From Actinomycetota bacterium (GTDB taxonomy: Bacteria > Actinomycetota > Acidimicrobiia > Acidimicrobiales > Iamiaceae): a stretch of DNA of 64,000 bases. The notes under the pieces are model-generated. The model was given only the letters and a program-made list of their open reading frames with translations. It was not told the origin of the DNA and ran no database searches. The DNA is taken from contig JACPNX010000018.1 in the NCBI GenBank assembly GCA_016185275.1, positions 124,001-188,000 on the forward strand, in the 5' to 3' direction. The translations under genes were made by a program, and so were the position numbers. Positions 49,377 to 57,770 of the stretch are shown in pieces (position 1 is the first letter of the stretch; each line of letters begins with the position of its first letter).

Positions 49377-49476
49377 CGCGACGCGCAACCCGCTGTGTGA
49401 AGGGATTCGAGCACGAGCGCCGATGCTAGCGGCGGGACCGGAACGCAGAGCCGCGCACTCGGGAGCCGCAGGTCCT

Positions 49477-49923
49477 TCAGGCGCCCCCGTTCGGAGCGCC
49501 GCCCTCCGCTATGCGCGTGGCGAGCGCGCTCCCGACCGCGGCCACGTCGTCCCAGCGCACCAAAGGGGGAGCCGCCGGCGCCGCGTGGCCGGACACGCAC
49601 ACCACTCCCAGCACGGCGACATCGCCGAGTGCGACCCCGGCGTCGGCGGGCGAAGCGAGGGGTGACACCTGCTCCCACAGCCAACCGTCGCGATCGGCGT
49701 GCCGGAACGATCGCCACGCGGTCACGCTGCCGATCTCGCCGGCCCGGCGCGCCCGACCGGTGCTCGGATCGCCCGCGCCGGTTCGCCACGTGCGCTGGTC
49801 GAGCTGTCGCCACGGACCGCTCGGCAGGTCGGCCGCCGTGAGCAGCATCGCCTGGCTCCGTGCGGCACCTGGCTTGCGCCCGATGCTCGCCACCATCCAC
49901 CTCGCTCGTCGCCGCGCCGCCAC
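49477..49923 (-). CDS. hypothetical protein
   Basis: A protein of 148 residues from ATG 49923, or 123 residues from the internal ATG at 49848 (MLLTAADLPSGPWRQLDQ), which is the better start because the upstream part is a basic run of mixed composition. The rest has a plausible alpha/beta pattern (GSVTAWRSFRHADRDGWLWEQV, VAVLGVVCVSG) without a signal peptide or membrane helix. No family was recognised. Confidence 0.5.
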   Translation of the reverse strand: MAARRRARWMVASIGRKPGAARSQAMLLTAADLPSGPWRQLDQRTWRTGAGDPSTGRARRAGEIGSVTAWRSFRHADRDGWLWEQVSPLASPADAGVALGDVAVLGVVCVSGHAAPAAPPLVRWDDVAAVGSALATRIAEGGAPNGGA

Positions 49924-49965
49924 GGGTCGATGATGACCCAGACAGGAGCGGGCGGGGACGACCGC

Positions 49966-51201
49966 CTACTCGATGCGCAACCCCGAGATGGCCCGCGCGA
50001 TCACGAGCTCCTGGATCTGCTCGGTGCCCTCGAAGATGTCGAAGATCTTGGCGTCGCGGTGCCAGCGCTCGACGGGGTACTCGCGCGTGTAGCCGTAGCC
50101 GCCGAGGACCTGGATGGCCCGCTCGGTGACCCTGACCGCAGTGCGCCCGGCATAGAGCTTCGACATCGAACCTTCGGCGTTCTTGTACGAGGCGTTGCGG
50201 GCCATCCACGCCGCGCGCCACACGAGCAGGCGAGCGGCGTCGACCTCCATGCACATGTTGGCGAGCATGAAGGCGATCGACTGGTTCTGGATGATCGGCC
50301 TACCGAACGCCTTGCGCTCCTTGGCGTACTCCAGGGCGTACTCGTAGGCGGCCCGAGCCACGCCGATCGCCTGCGCGCCGACGGCCGGCCGCGTCGCCTC
50401 GAAGGTGGCCATGGCCGGCTGCTTGCCCGACGACGCCGCCTTCTTCGGGTTCTCGAGCGCCTCACGGGAGCGAGCCAGCTTCTCGTCGAGCCGCTCCTTG
50501 CCGCCGAGCAGGCACGAACCCGGCACCCGTACGTCGTCGAGCACCACCTCGGCGGTGTGCGAGGCGCGGATGCCGTGCTTCTTGTACTTCTGGCCCTGCG
50601 ACAGACCGGGCGTGCCGGGCGGGACGACGAAGCTGGCCTGGCCCCGTCCCTTCAGCTTCGGATCGACCGCGGCCACGACGACGTGCACGTTGGCGATCCC
50701 ACCGTTGGTGATCCACGCCTTGGTGCCGTTCAGCACCCACTCGTCCTTGGCCTCGTCGTAGACGGCGCGGGTGCGCAGCGAGGAGACGTCGGAGCCAGCG
50801 TCGGGCTCGCTCACGCAGAAGGCGCCGAGCTTCACGTCGTCGGCGGTGCCGTAGCACTGCGGCACCCACTCCATCATCTGCTCGGGGGTGCCGTTGCCGG
50901 AGATGCCCGCGGCGGCGAGGCCCGACCCCATGATCGACAGGCCGATGCCGGCGTCGCCCCAGAACATCTCTTCGATGGCGATCGGCAGCGTGAGGCCGGT
51001 CGGATCGCCGAGCATGGCGTTGGCCATGAAGTCGAACCCGTACAAGCCGATCTTGGCCGCCTCCTGCACGACCGGCCACGGGAACTCCTCGCGCTCGTCC
51101 CACTCCTCGGCCACCGGCCGGATGGAGTTGACCGCGAAGTCGTGGACCCAGTCGCGGATCTGCTCTTGTTCCTCGTTGAGCTGGAGGGAGAACTCGGCCA
51201 T
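49966..51201 (-). CDS. acyl-CoA dehydrogenase
   Basis: A 411-residue flavoenzyme. The N-terminal helical domain has VHDFAVNSIRPVAEEWD; the middle beta domain has FCVSEPDAGSDVSSLRT and NGTKAWITNGGIA, two family signatures; the C-terminal domain has AFGRPIIQNQSIAFMLAN and QVLGGYGYTREYPVERWHRDAK. The catalytic base is the Glu in DIFEGTEQIQ (about residue 395). It oxidises acyl-CoA to enoyl-CoA and hands electrons to EtfAB (7354-9117). Ribosome site GGAGG is five bases upstream of the ATG. Confidence 0.96.
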   Translation of the reverse strand: MAEFSLQLNEEQEQIRDWVHDFAVNSIRPVAEEWDEREEFPWPVVQEAAKIGLYGFDFMANAMLGDPTGLTLPIAIEEMFWGDAGIGLSIMGSGLAAAGISGNGTPEQMMEWVPQCYGTADDVKLGAFCVSEPDAGSDVSSLRTRAVYDEAKDEWVLNGTKAWITNGGIANVHVVVAAVDPKLKGRGQASFVVPPGTPGLSQGQKYKKHGIRASHTAEVVLDDVRVPGSCLLGGKERLDEKLARSREALENPKKAASSGKQPAMATFEATRPAVGAQAIGVARAAYEYALEYAKERKAFGRPIIQNQSIAFMLANMCMEVDAARLLVWRAAWMARNASYKNAEGSMSKLYAGRTAVRVTERAIQVLGGYGYTREYPVERWHRDAKIFDIFEGTEQIQELVIARAISGLRIE

Positions 51202-51339
51202 CGGGCCTCCTCGTGCTGCGAGCCCCGCCCGTCCCCCTGGGCGCTGCGGTTACCAACAGGTAGGGAGACGCTAGGGGCCGGCGCGAGGCACCACCAAACC
51301 GCAGGCGTCCCACGCTCGGACGCGCCGTCGCCCGCGCTG

Positions 51340-52689
51340 TCAGGTTCCGAGCGGGACGGTCGCGGCGCGGCGGTCCCGCGACGATCTCGCCGCCGGAACG
51401 AGCAGCACGGCCACGACCACGAGAGCACCGCCGGCCAGGTACGGCGCCACCACGGACACCTGCCCGAACAGCACGCCGGCGACGGTGGGGCCGACCACGC
51501 GCGCCAGGCTCCCTGCCGACTGCTGCGCGCCCAGGACCTGGCCGCGCCGGCGGGCCGGAGCGAGGGCGGCCACGGCGGACGCCATGGTCGGGGTGACGAG
51601 CCCCTGGCCCACGACGAGCAGGACGAGGGCCACCCCGATGCCGGGCCAACCCGCGTCGAGGGCGAGCAACAACAGGCCCGCCGCGTTGGCGCCCAACCCG
51701 GCCCGCAGGGCGCCGGTCTCACCGAGGCGGGCGACGGCGGGGTGCACGAGCGTGACCTGCACGACCACCAGCGCCGCTCCGATGGCCGTGAACACCCCGG
51801 CTGTGCTCGACAGCGTGAGCTGCAAGCGCCGCTCGACCAGCAACGCGAAGGTCGCCTCGAACCCGCTGAAGGCGACGAGCGCCGCAAAGGCGACGACCAT
51901 CAGGCGCACCACGCCGCCAGGCAGACCACTCAGGGGCCCGGTGCGTCCCGGTGGCTCGAGGCCGGGGACGAGCCGATCGGAGGGCTCGTCGCGCCCGAGG
52001 CCCTCGCCGGCGGGCGCGGTTGATGCCGCGGCCGCAGCCGGGGTCGGTTCCTCGGTCGGGGTCCGTGCCGCGGCCGGGGCCGGCACGGCTCGGGCGGGGC
52101 GCGTCTCGGGCAACCGGCGCACCGCCACCACGGCGTTCACGGCGGCGATGGCGGCGGCCACGAAGAACGGCAGGCGCGGGGTGTCGAGCGCGGCCAGCGC
52201 GGCGATGGCCGGACCGAGCACGAACCCGACGCCGAACGCCGCCCCCAGGAGACCGAACAGCCGCGGGCGCTCGGACGGCGACGCCACGTCGGCCACCGCC
52301 GCCTGCGCCACCGAGACGCTCGCTCCCGACGCACCGTCGACGATCCGGCCCAGCAACAGCAGCGCCACGGAGTGCGCCAGCCCGGTCATCACACTGCCGA
52401 TGGCCGTGCCGCACAGCGAGACCAGCAGCACCGGCTTGCGCCCGAAGCGGTCCGACAACCGGCCCATCAGCGGCGCGCACGCGAGCTGCGCCAGCGAGAA
52501 CGACGCCACGACGAGCCCCACCGTCGTGGGGCTGGCGTTCAGGTCCTGCGCATAGCGCGGCAGGATCGGAAAGACGATCCCGAAACCGATCAGGTCGACG
52601 GCGACGGTCGTCCAGAGCGCGCCGAACCCCGGCGGCAGGGGGCGCCATGGACTCCGGCGTCGGCGCGTCGGACGGCGGGACCGGGGCAC
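51340..52689 (-). CDS. MFS transporter, TetA/DHA1-like
   Basis: A 449-residue permease with about twelve membrane segments in two halves. The first half has the DHA1 loop MGRLSDRFGRKPVLL and LGRIVDGASGASVSVAQA, close to tetracycline-type exporters. A long Pro/Ala/Thr-rich hydrophilic loop (about 205-265) lies between halves, longer than usual. Substrate unknown; drug or metabolite export is typical. It is 138 bases upstream of the acyl-CoA dehydrogenase start, same strand. Confidence 0.88.
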   Translation of the reverse strand: MPRSRRPTRRRRSPWRPLPPGFGALWTTVAVDLIGFGIVFPILPRYAQDLNASPTTVGLVVASFSLAQLACAPLMGRLSDRFGRKPVLLVSLCGTAIGSVMTGLAHSVALLLLGRIVDGASGASVSVAQAAVADVASPSERPRLFGLLGAAFGVGFVLGPAIAALAALDTPRLPFFVAAAIAAVNAVVAVRRLPETRPARAVPAPAAARTPTEEPTPAAAAASTAPAGEGLGRDEPSDRLVPGLEPPGRTGPLSGLPGGVVRLMVVAFAALVAFSGFEATFALLVERRLQLTLSSTAGVFTAIGAALVVVQVTLVHPAVARLGETGALRAGLGANAAGLLLLALDAGWPGIGVALVLLVVGQGLVTPTMASAVAALAPARRRGQVLGAQQSAGSLARVVGPTVAGVLFGQVSVVAPYLAGGALVVVAVLLVPAARSSRDRRAATVPLGT

Positions 52690-52741
52690 GGGCGGCAGCG
52701 TCGACGGCCTCCGCCGGAGGGGTCAAGTCGGTGGAACGGCG

Positions 52742-52805
52742 GTGAGCCCGGGCGCCGGCAGGACGGTGAGCCCGGGCGCCGGCAGGACGGTGAGCCCGGG
52801 CGGCG
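52742..52805. repeat. 24-base tandem repeat, 2.7 copies
   Basis: Units starting GTGAGCCCGGGCGCCGGCAG lie at 52742-52765 and 52766-52789, with a third partial copy to 52805. It sits in the gap between divergent MFS and sigma-like genes, so it may affect their promoters. Confidence 0.85.
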
Positions 52806-52852
52806 AAACCTCTGGCGCCGCACCGGCGCGGATCGCACCTACAGGAGGCAGC

Positions 52853-54406
52853 ATGACCGGGACCGGCCTCGCAGCCGTCGACAGCAGGGCACGGTTCCGT
52901 GCCACCGACTCCGGTGCCGTCGCGCAACCCGACGTGGCTGCGGTCGCGGTCGTCGTCACTGATGCGGTCGCGGTCGCCGATGCCACCGTGGAGGCGGCGC
53001 GGCTGGGCGATCGTGCCGCGTTCATGGCGCTCGTCGACGCACACGGCGGCACCGCATGGGGCCTCGCCCGCCTCATCGCGGGCGACGACGACGAGGCCAG
53101 CCGCGTCACCGGTCGCAGCTTCACGTCGGCGTTGGCGGCACGTACGGCGGGCTTCTGCGCGCCCGGCGGCCCGTTCGTCCCCGGGCTCCTGCGGTCGGTG
53201 CGCGAGGCCGTGGTCGCGGCCCACGGCTCGGTCGACGTCGACCTCGACGAGCCGGGCCGCACGGCCCGCTGGCTCCGGGCGCGCGCCGGCCTCGACGCCA
53301 GCGAGATCGCAGCCGTGCTCGACGTGGGCGTCATGGAGGTGTGCACCTACCTCGTGAGCGGCGAGCCGACGCCGGCAACCCCGGTGCCGGATCTCGATGG
53401 CCTCGAGGCCGCCGCCGCCGACGCCTGGGAGGCCTGGCAGAGCGGCGCCGACGACCGGGATCGTTCCGGTCGCCACGCCGCGCTCGCCACCCTCATCACC
53501 GCCGGCAGGGGTCTGGGCGCGGCGTTGGACCGCCTCGGCCGCGAGCTGGCCGCCGCCATCGCGTCCGCCACGGCACACGGCGGCCCGTTGCTGGCACGCG
53601 CTCGTCACCGGGCGGGCAACCTCGCGCCTCGATCCGGCGGTGGCGAGGGCATCGACTCCGGGGGCCTCGTCAGCCGCCTGCTGCCGATGTTCCGTGCGCG
53701 GCATGTGGCGTCGCCCCGCCGGCTCGCGGCGGCGGCCACGGTGGTGCTCGTGCTGTCGCTGGGCACCGCGTCGGTGCTGGCCATCGTGCAGGCCAGCCGC
53801 ACCGGAGCCGAAGCCGACGCCGCCGCGGTGCGGAACCTCAACCGTTGGGGACCATCGCTCGAGGGGCCGGGGGTCGCGGGCCGCTCCACGCTCGCCGGTG
53901 CGTCCGGTGGGCCGGGCGCGTCCGCCGACCAGCTCCTCGGCCGGCCCCTGACCTCCGCCGAGCAGGCGGCGTCCATCCCGATCAGCTACGTCGGCCGAGC
54001 CCCCGGCCAGCCCGACGGCGGCTCGACCCGCGGGTCCGGCGCGCCGGGTGCCCAGGCGCCCGGGTCGCCGGGGCGCGTCGGTCCCGGTGCAGGCGGGTTG
54101 GCGGGCCTACCACCCGCTCCGCCGGCGACGGTCGCACCCGGATCCGGCGGCGTCCCGACCACGCTTCCTCCTGCGGGGGGTGGCTCGGGCGGCAGCGGAT
54201 CGGGCGGCGTCGGCGGCGGATCGGCCGGCGGCAGCGGCGGCGGATCGGGCGGCGGCACTCCGCCGACCACGGCTCCGCCGGCTCCGCCGGCTCCGCCCAC
54301 GACCCGGCCCTCTCCCTCGACGACGACCACGACCGCGCCCCCGGCACCGACGACGACCGTCCCGGGCGGCATCTGCGGGATCGTGACCCTGCCGATCTGC
54401 CCCTGA
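52853..54406 (+). CDS. sigma-factor-like protein with membrane helix and disordered exported tail
   Basis: A 517-residue protein. ATG 52853 follows AGGAGG. Residues about 40-180 resemble a degenerate ECF sigma factor: ARLGDRAAFMALVDAHGGTAWGLARLIAG as a region 2-like helix pair, and LDASEIAAVLDVGVMEVCTYL as a region 4-like HTH. A membrane helix lies near residues 293-315, followed by about 200 residues of Gly/Pro/Ser/Thr low complexity ending GGICGIVTLPICP. Canonical -10-binding residues are not evident, so it may be a membrane-tethered regulator, not an active sigma. Confidence 0.55.
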   Translation: MTGTGLAAVDSRARFRATDSGAVAQPDVAAVAVVVTDAVAVADATVEAARLGDRAAFMALVDAHGGTAWGLARLIAGDDDEASRVTGRSFTSALAARTAGFCAPGGPFVPGLLRSVREAVVAAHGSVDVDLDEPGRTARWLRARAGLDASEIAAVLDVGVMEVCTYLVSGEPTPATPVPDLDGLEAAAADAWEAWQSGADDRDRSGRHAALATLITAGRGLGAALDRLGRELAAAIASATAHGGPLLARARHRAGNLAPRSGGGEGIDSGGLVSRLLPMFRARHVASPRRLAAAATVVLVLSLGTASVLAIVQASRTGAEADAAAVRNLNRWGPSLEGPGVAGRSTLAGASGGPGASADQLLGRPLTSAEQAASIPISYVGRAPGQPDGGSTRGSGAPGAQAPGSPGRVGPGAGGLAGLPPAPPATVAPGSGGVPTTLPPAGGGSGGSGSGGVGGGSAGGSGGGSGGGTPPTTAPPAPPAPPTTRPSPSTTTTTAPPAPTTTVPGGICGIVTLPICP

Positions 54407-54432
54407 CCCCCGTGATCCCGTGACCCCCTCCG

Positions 54433-54481
54433 TAGTGGTCGCAGTTCCGGGACAGAAGGTGTCCCGGAACTGCGACCGCTA
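54433..54481. terminator. very long perfect hairpin between convergent genes
   Basis: Arms GGTCGCAGTTCCGGGACA (54437-54454) and its exact complement (54460-54477) close a five-base loop; pairing extends to 22 base pairs with one wobble. A partial copy, GCGACCGCAGTTCGGGGCC, follows near 54497. It is longer than needed for termination and may be a repeated palindromic element. Confidence 0.75.
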
Positions 54482-54525
54482 GCGCAGGCGGAGGGGCGAC
54501 CGCAGTTCGGGGCCGGCCCGACGCC

Positions 54526-55983
54526 TCAGCGGCGGCGCCACGTCGGTCCCGCGGGCGTGTCCACCACCTCGATGCCCTCCGCGGCGAGATCGTCGCGGAT
54601 GCGGTCGGCGGTGGTGAAGTCGCGGGTGCGCCTGGCCGCCTCGCGCTCGGCCAGCAGGCCGTCGACACGGGGATCCGATCCGGCAGCCGTCGCCGCCTCC
54701 GGGTCGGTCGCCTCGGCCAGACCGAAGCCGAGCGCGCGGTCGAAGTCGGCGAGCAGCGACCACCGGTCGGCGGCGGTCAGCTCGGCGCCCCGGATCACGT
54801 CCCACACGACGGTGAGCGCGCGCGGCGCGTTGAGGTCGTCGGCCAGAGCCGACCAGAACGACCGTCGACGGGGGTCGCAGCGGCCCGGGTCGCCCCCGGT
54901 CGGATCGCCCCCGACCGCCTCCCGCGCCACCACCGCGTGGTGCACCAGGCGGCGCAGCGCGGTGCCCGCGGCCTCCACCGCCTCGAACGAGAAGGCCTGC
55001 TGCTGGCGGTAGTGGGCCTGGAAGAAGAAGTAGCGGAAGGCGAGCGGCTCGATGCCGCGCTCCACGAGCGAGTCGACGACGAGCACGTGCCCCTTCGACT
55101 TGGAGATCTTCACCGAGCCGAGCTCGAGGAACTCGTTGTGCAGCCAGATCGACACCCAGGGGTGCACGTCGTAGGCGGACTCGCTCTGGGCCACCTCGTT
55201 GGTGTGGTGGACCCTGATGTGGTCGACGCCGCCGGTGTGGATGTCGAAGCGCGTGCCGAGGTACCTGGTCGACATGGCCGAGCACTCGATGTGCCAGCCG
55301 GGGAAGCCGCGGCCCCACGGCGAGTCCCACTCCTGCTGGCGGCGCACGCCCGGAGGCGTCCGCTTCCAGAGCGCGAAGTCGGCCGGATGGCGCTTGGCGT
55401 CGACGTTCTCGACGCGTCCGGTCGCCTCGAGCTCGTCGAGGTCGAGGCCGGCGAACTCGGCGTAGCGGTCGAACGTGGCGACGTCGAAGTACACGCCGTC
55501 GTCGATCACGTAGGTGTGGCCCTTGGCTTCGAGCGTGCGGACCAGAGCGATCTGCTCGGGGATGTGGTCCGCCGCTCGAGGCAGCACGTCGGGTTCGCAG
55601 CAAGCCAGGCGGCGGCGGTCGGTGAGCCACTGCTGCGTCCAGTGGGCGGCGATCTCGGCGGCGCTCTGGCCGGTCCGCCGGGCCGCTTCCTCCATCTTGT
55701 CGTCGCCCGCGGAGGCGTCGTCGGTGAGGTGCCCGACGTCGGTGATGTTGACGACGTGGAGCACGTCGAGGCCGGCGGCGCGGAGCACCCGGCGCAGCAG
55801 GTCCGGGTAGAGCTGGCTGCGCATGTTGCCGAGGGTCTGGGGCGCGTAGACGGTCGGCCCGCACGTGTAGATGCCGACGTGACCGGGCACCAGCGGCTCG
55901 AGCGGTACGAGGCGACGCCGGCGGGTGTCGTGCAGCCGGATGTCCTCGAGCCCGGGTGGGGGCCTACGGCCGTCGTCGCTCAC
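54526..55983 (-). CDS. cysS: cysteinyl-tRNA synthetase
   Basis: A 485-residue class I synthetase from GTG 55983. IYTCGPTVYAPQTLGNMRSQL carries the zinc Cys and the HIGH position, which here reads TLGN. WHIECSAMSTRYLG and HTGGVDHIRVHHTNE supply the other zinc ligands, and VKISKSKGH is the KMSKS loop. The C-terminal anticodon-binding helix region ends RDFTTADRIRDDLAAEGIEV, as in other CysRS. It charges tRNA-Cys. The absence of both HIGH histidines is unusual. Confidence 0.92.
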   Translation of the reverse strand: MSDDGRRPPPGLEDIRLHDTRRRRLVPLEPLVPGHVGIYTCGPTVYAPQTLGNMRSQLYPDLLRRVLRAAGLDVLHVVNITDVGHLTDDASAGDDKMEEAARRTGQSAAEIAAHWTQQWLTDRRRLACCEPDVLPRAADHIPEQIALVRTLEAKGHTYVIDDGVYFDVATFDRYAEFAGLDLDELEATGRVENVDAKRHPADFALWKRTPPGVRRQQEWDSPWGRGFPGWHIECSAMSTRYLGTRFDIHTGGVDHIRVHHTNEVAQSESAYDVHPWVSIWLHNEFLELGSVKISKSKGHVLVVDSLVERGIEPLAFRYFFFQAHYRQQQAFSFEAVEAAGTALRRLVHHAVVAREAVGGDPTGGDPGRCDPRRRSFWSALADDLNAPRALTVVWDVIRGAELTAADRWSLLADFDRALGFGLAEATDPEAATAAGSDPRVDGLLAEREAARRTRDFTTADRIRDDLAAEGIEVVDTPAGPTWRRR

Positions 55984-56090
55984 GTCCTGATGATGGCCCA
56001 CGCGCCTCGGCCCGCACGCCCGGCATGGTGCAGCCGGCGTCGGGAACGGATCGGCGCGCCGCGGCTGCGGGCGGTGTCGGCGTCGCGCCG

Positions 56091-57770
56091 TCAGCCGGCC
56101 AGGAGGATGTCGCTCAGGAACCGCAGCGTGTGCCAGTAGCCGCGGCAGCGAGCGAGCTCGTCGACCCGCTGCGTGCCGCTGGCCCAGGTGCTGTCGAGCC
56201 GGGGTGATACCCGCACGCCCCACCGACCCGGGAAGTCCCACCATGACGGGCGCTCGCACGGGGCCTCCGACGGGTACGCGGTGACCGCCGGCCGGCGGTC
56301 GCGCCCGGTGCTGTCGACGAACCGCACGTCGAAGCTGACCGTGTTGGCCCCGATCGGCGAGCCGCTGTTGGGCAGCCCCCAGCCGCCGGCGGGGTCGCCG
56401 CCCCCGTCGGCGCCGGGGCCTCCGTCTCCGCCGGGCGCACCGGCGGCGGGCGGACCGGCGTCGTCCCCGCCCCACGGGCCGTCGCCGGCGGCCTCGGGGT
56501 TCGACGGGTTCGGGTTGGCGGGGTTTTCGGAGCTGTCGTTGCAGAGGTCTGCGATGAGCGAGATCAGCCAGATGAGTAGGGCGAGGATGGCGATGACGGC
56601 GGCGATGGCCCACCCGATGGGTCCGCCGAAGAGGAGGGCGATCGCCGCGGCGGCGAGCAGGCCGCCGATGAGCACCGACTCCCACCCGGGGAACTCGCTG
56701 TTGTTGTCGTACTGGCCGCCGTCGCTCGTCGAGGGTGGCCCGGAGGGCGACCAGGGCGTGTCCTCGAGGCGCGGCGCGAAGAAGAAGCGGTGCGTCCCGC
56801 GCGAGCAGACGAGGGCGACGTGGGTGGGAGCCTGCGCGGCGCGGGCCGTGTCCTGCCAGCGCCGGACCTCGCTCGCGTGAGGAATGGGTCCGCCCGTGTC
56901 GCTTCCCTGGCCCACCACCACCGCCACCGGCGGCTCGAAGAAGACGGCGTCAGGACCCTGGCCGTCGCGCCCCCGAAACACCAGCGACACCGCTTCCCAC
57001 TGCCCCTCCTGGGCGCGGACGTCGGGCTCGCCCTCGGACGGTTCCCGGGCCGGGAACAGGTAGTGGTAGGTGAGCACGAGGTGGCCACCGAGTGGTCCCT
57101 CGGCGCCCGGAGGGAAATCGGGTGCGGCCACGAAGTCCCTCGCCCAGCGGGCCTCGCAATACACCGTCGGTGAAGGTGGCTGCCGGGTCCACATCTGCGG
57201 CAGGTGGGCCATCAGCTCGACCGGCTCCCACGAGCGCAGGTCGGCCAGCAACGGGTCCAGCGCGGGGTTCATCGCCGCGGCCAGTTCGGAGAAGGCCCGG
57301 AACAGATAGTCGAGGTCGCCGGCGCGGCCCTCGAAGCCGGGTCCCGGGCCTCGGTCGGCCCAGCCGCCGACGTCGATGAAGGTGTCCCCGCCTGCTGTGC
57401 GATAGGCGCTGATCGAGTCCGGATCAGTGGGTTCGTCGGTGAGCTGGATCGGCCGGTCGTCCTCATCGGGGGTGCCGCCGAGCACGGTCACCGACGACAC
57501 ATCGGGCGGAGCGGTGCAAACGGCCGAGCCGCGCCGGAACGGATCCACGGGCCGGTCGAACGGATCGGCACGGCGTGAGCTGGCCCGCGAGGCCGCCGGC
57601 CACGCGGCGGTCGTGGCGTGCTGGAGCCAGGCCTCGGCCAGCGCGGGAAAGAAGCGCTCGAGCGGCGAAAACGCCACGAACGGCGAGTAGGCGAGCGCCA
57701 GCTCCCGCAGGTTCTCGCACGTGGCGGGGACGGCTTCGTCGGCGTTGCGGGACTCGCGCCAACCTGTCAT
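56091..57770 (-). CDS. Vps62-like protein with double membrane segment, unknown function
   Basis: A 559-residue protein, last of a three-gene operon, behind GGGGAGG. The middle (HLVLTYHYLFPAREP, WEAVSLVFRG, APTHVALVCSRGTHRFFFAP) recalls Vps62-like domains in which a G-[ST]-H motif binds the substrate. About residues 370-410 form a long hydrophobic hairpin (SVLIGGLLAAAAIALLFGG to ILALLIWLISLIAD), then a Gly/Pro/Asp-rich linker and a Trp-rich C-terminus (WWDFPGRWGVRVSP). It overlaps the LamG gene by four bases. No signal peptide. Confidence 0.55.
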   Translation of the reverse strand: MTGWRESRNADEAVPATCENLRELALAYSPFVAFSPLERFFPALAEAWLQHATTAAWPAASRASSRRADPFDRPVDPFRRGSAVCTAPPDVSSVTVLGGTPDEDDRPIQLTDEPTDPDSISAYRTAGGDTFIDVGGWADRGPGPGFEGRAGDLDYLFRAFSELAAAMNPALDPLLADLRSWEPVELMAHLPQMWTRQPPSPTVYCEARWARDFVAAPDFPPGAEGPLGGHLVLTYHYLFPAREPSEGEPDVRAQEGQWEAVSLVFRGRDGQGPDAVFFEPPVAVVVGQGSDTGGPIPHASEVRRWQDTARAAQAPTHVALVCSRGTHRFFFAPRLEDTPWSPSGPPSTSDGGQYDNNSEFPGWESVLIGGLLAAAAIALLFGGPIGWAIAAVIAILALLIWLISLIADLCNDSSENPANPNPSNPEAAGDGPWGGDDAGPPAAGAPGGDGGPGADGGGDPAGGWGLPNSGSPIGANTVSFDVRFVDSTGRDRRPAVTAYPSEAPCERPSWWDFPGRWGVRVSPRLDSTWASGTQRVDELARCRGYWHTLRFLSDILLAG

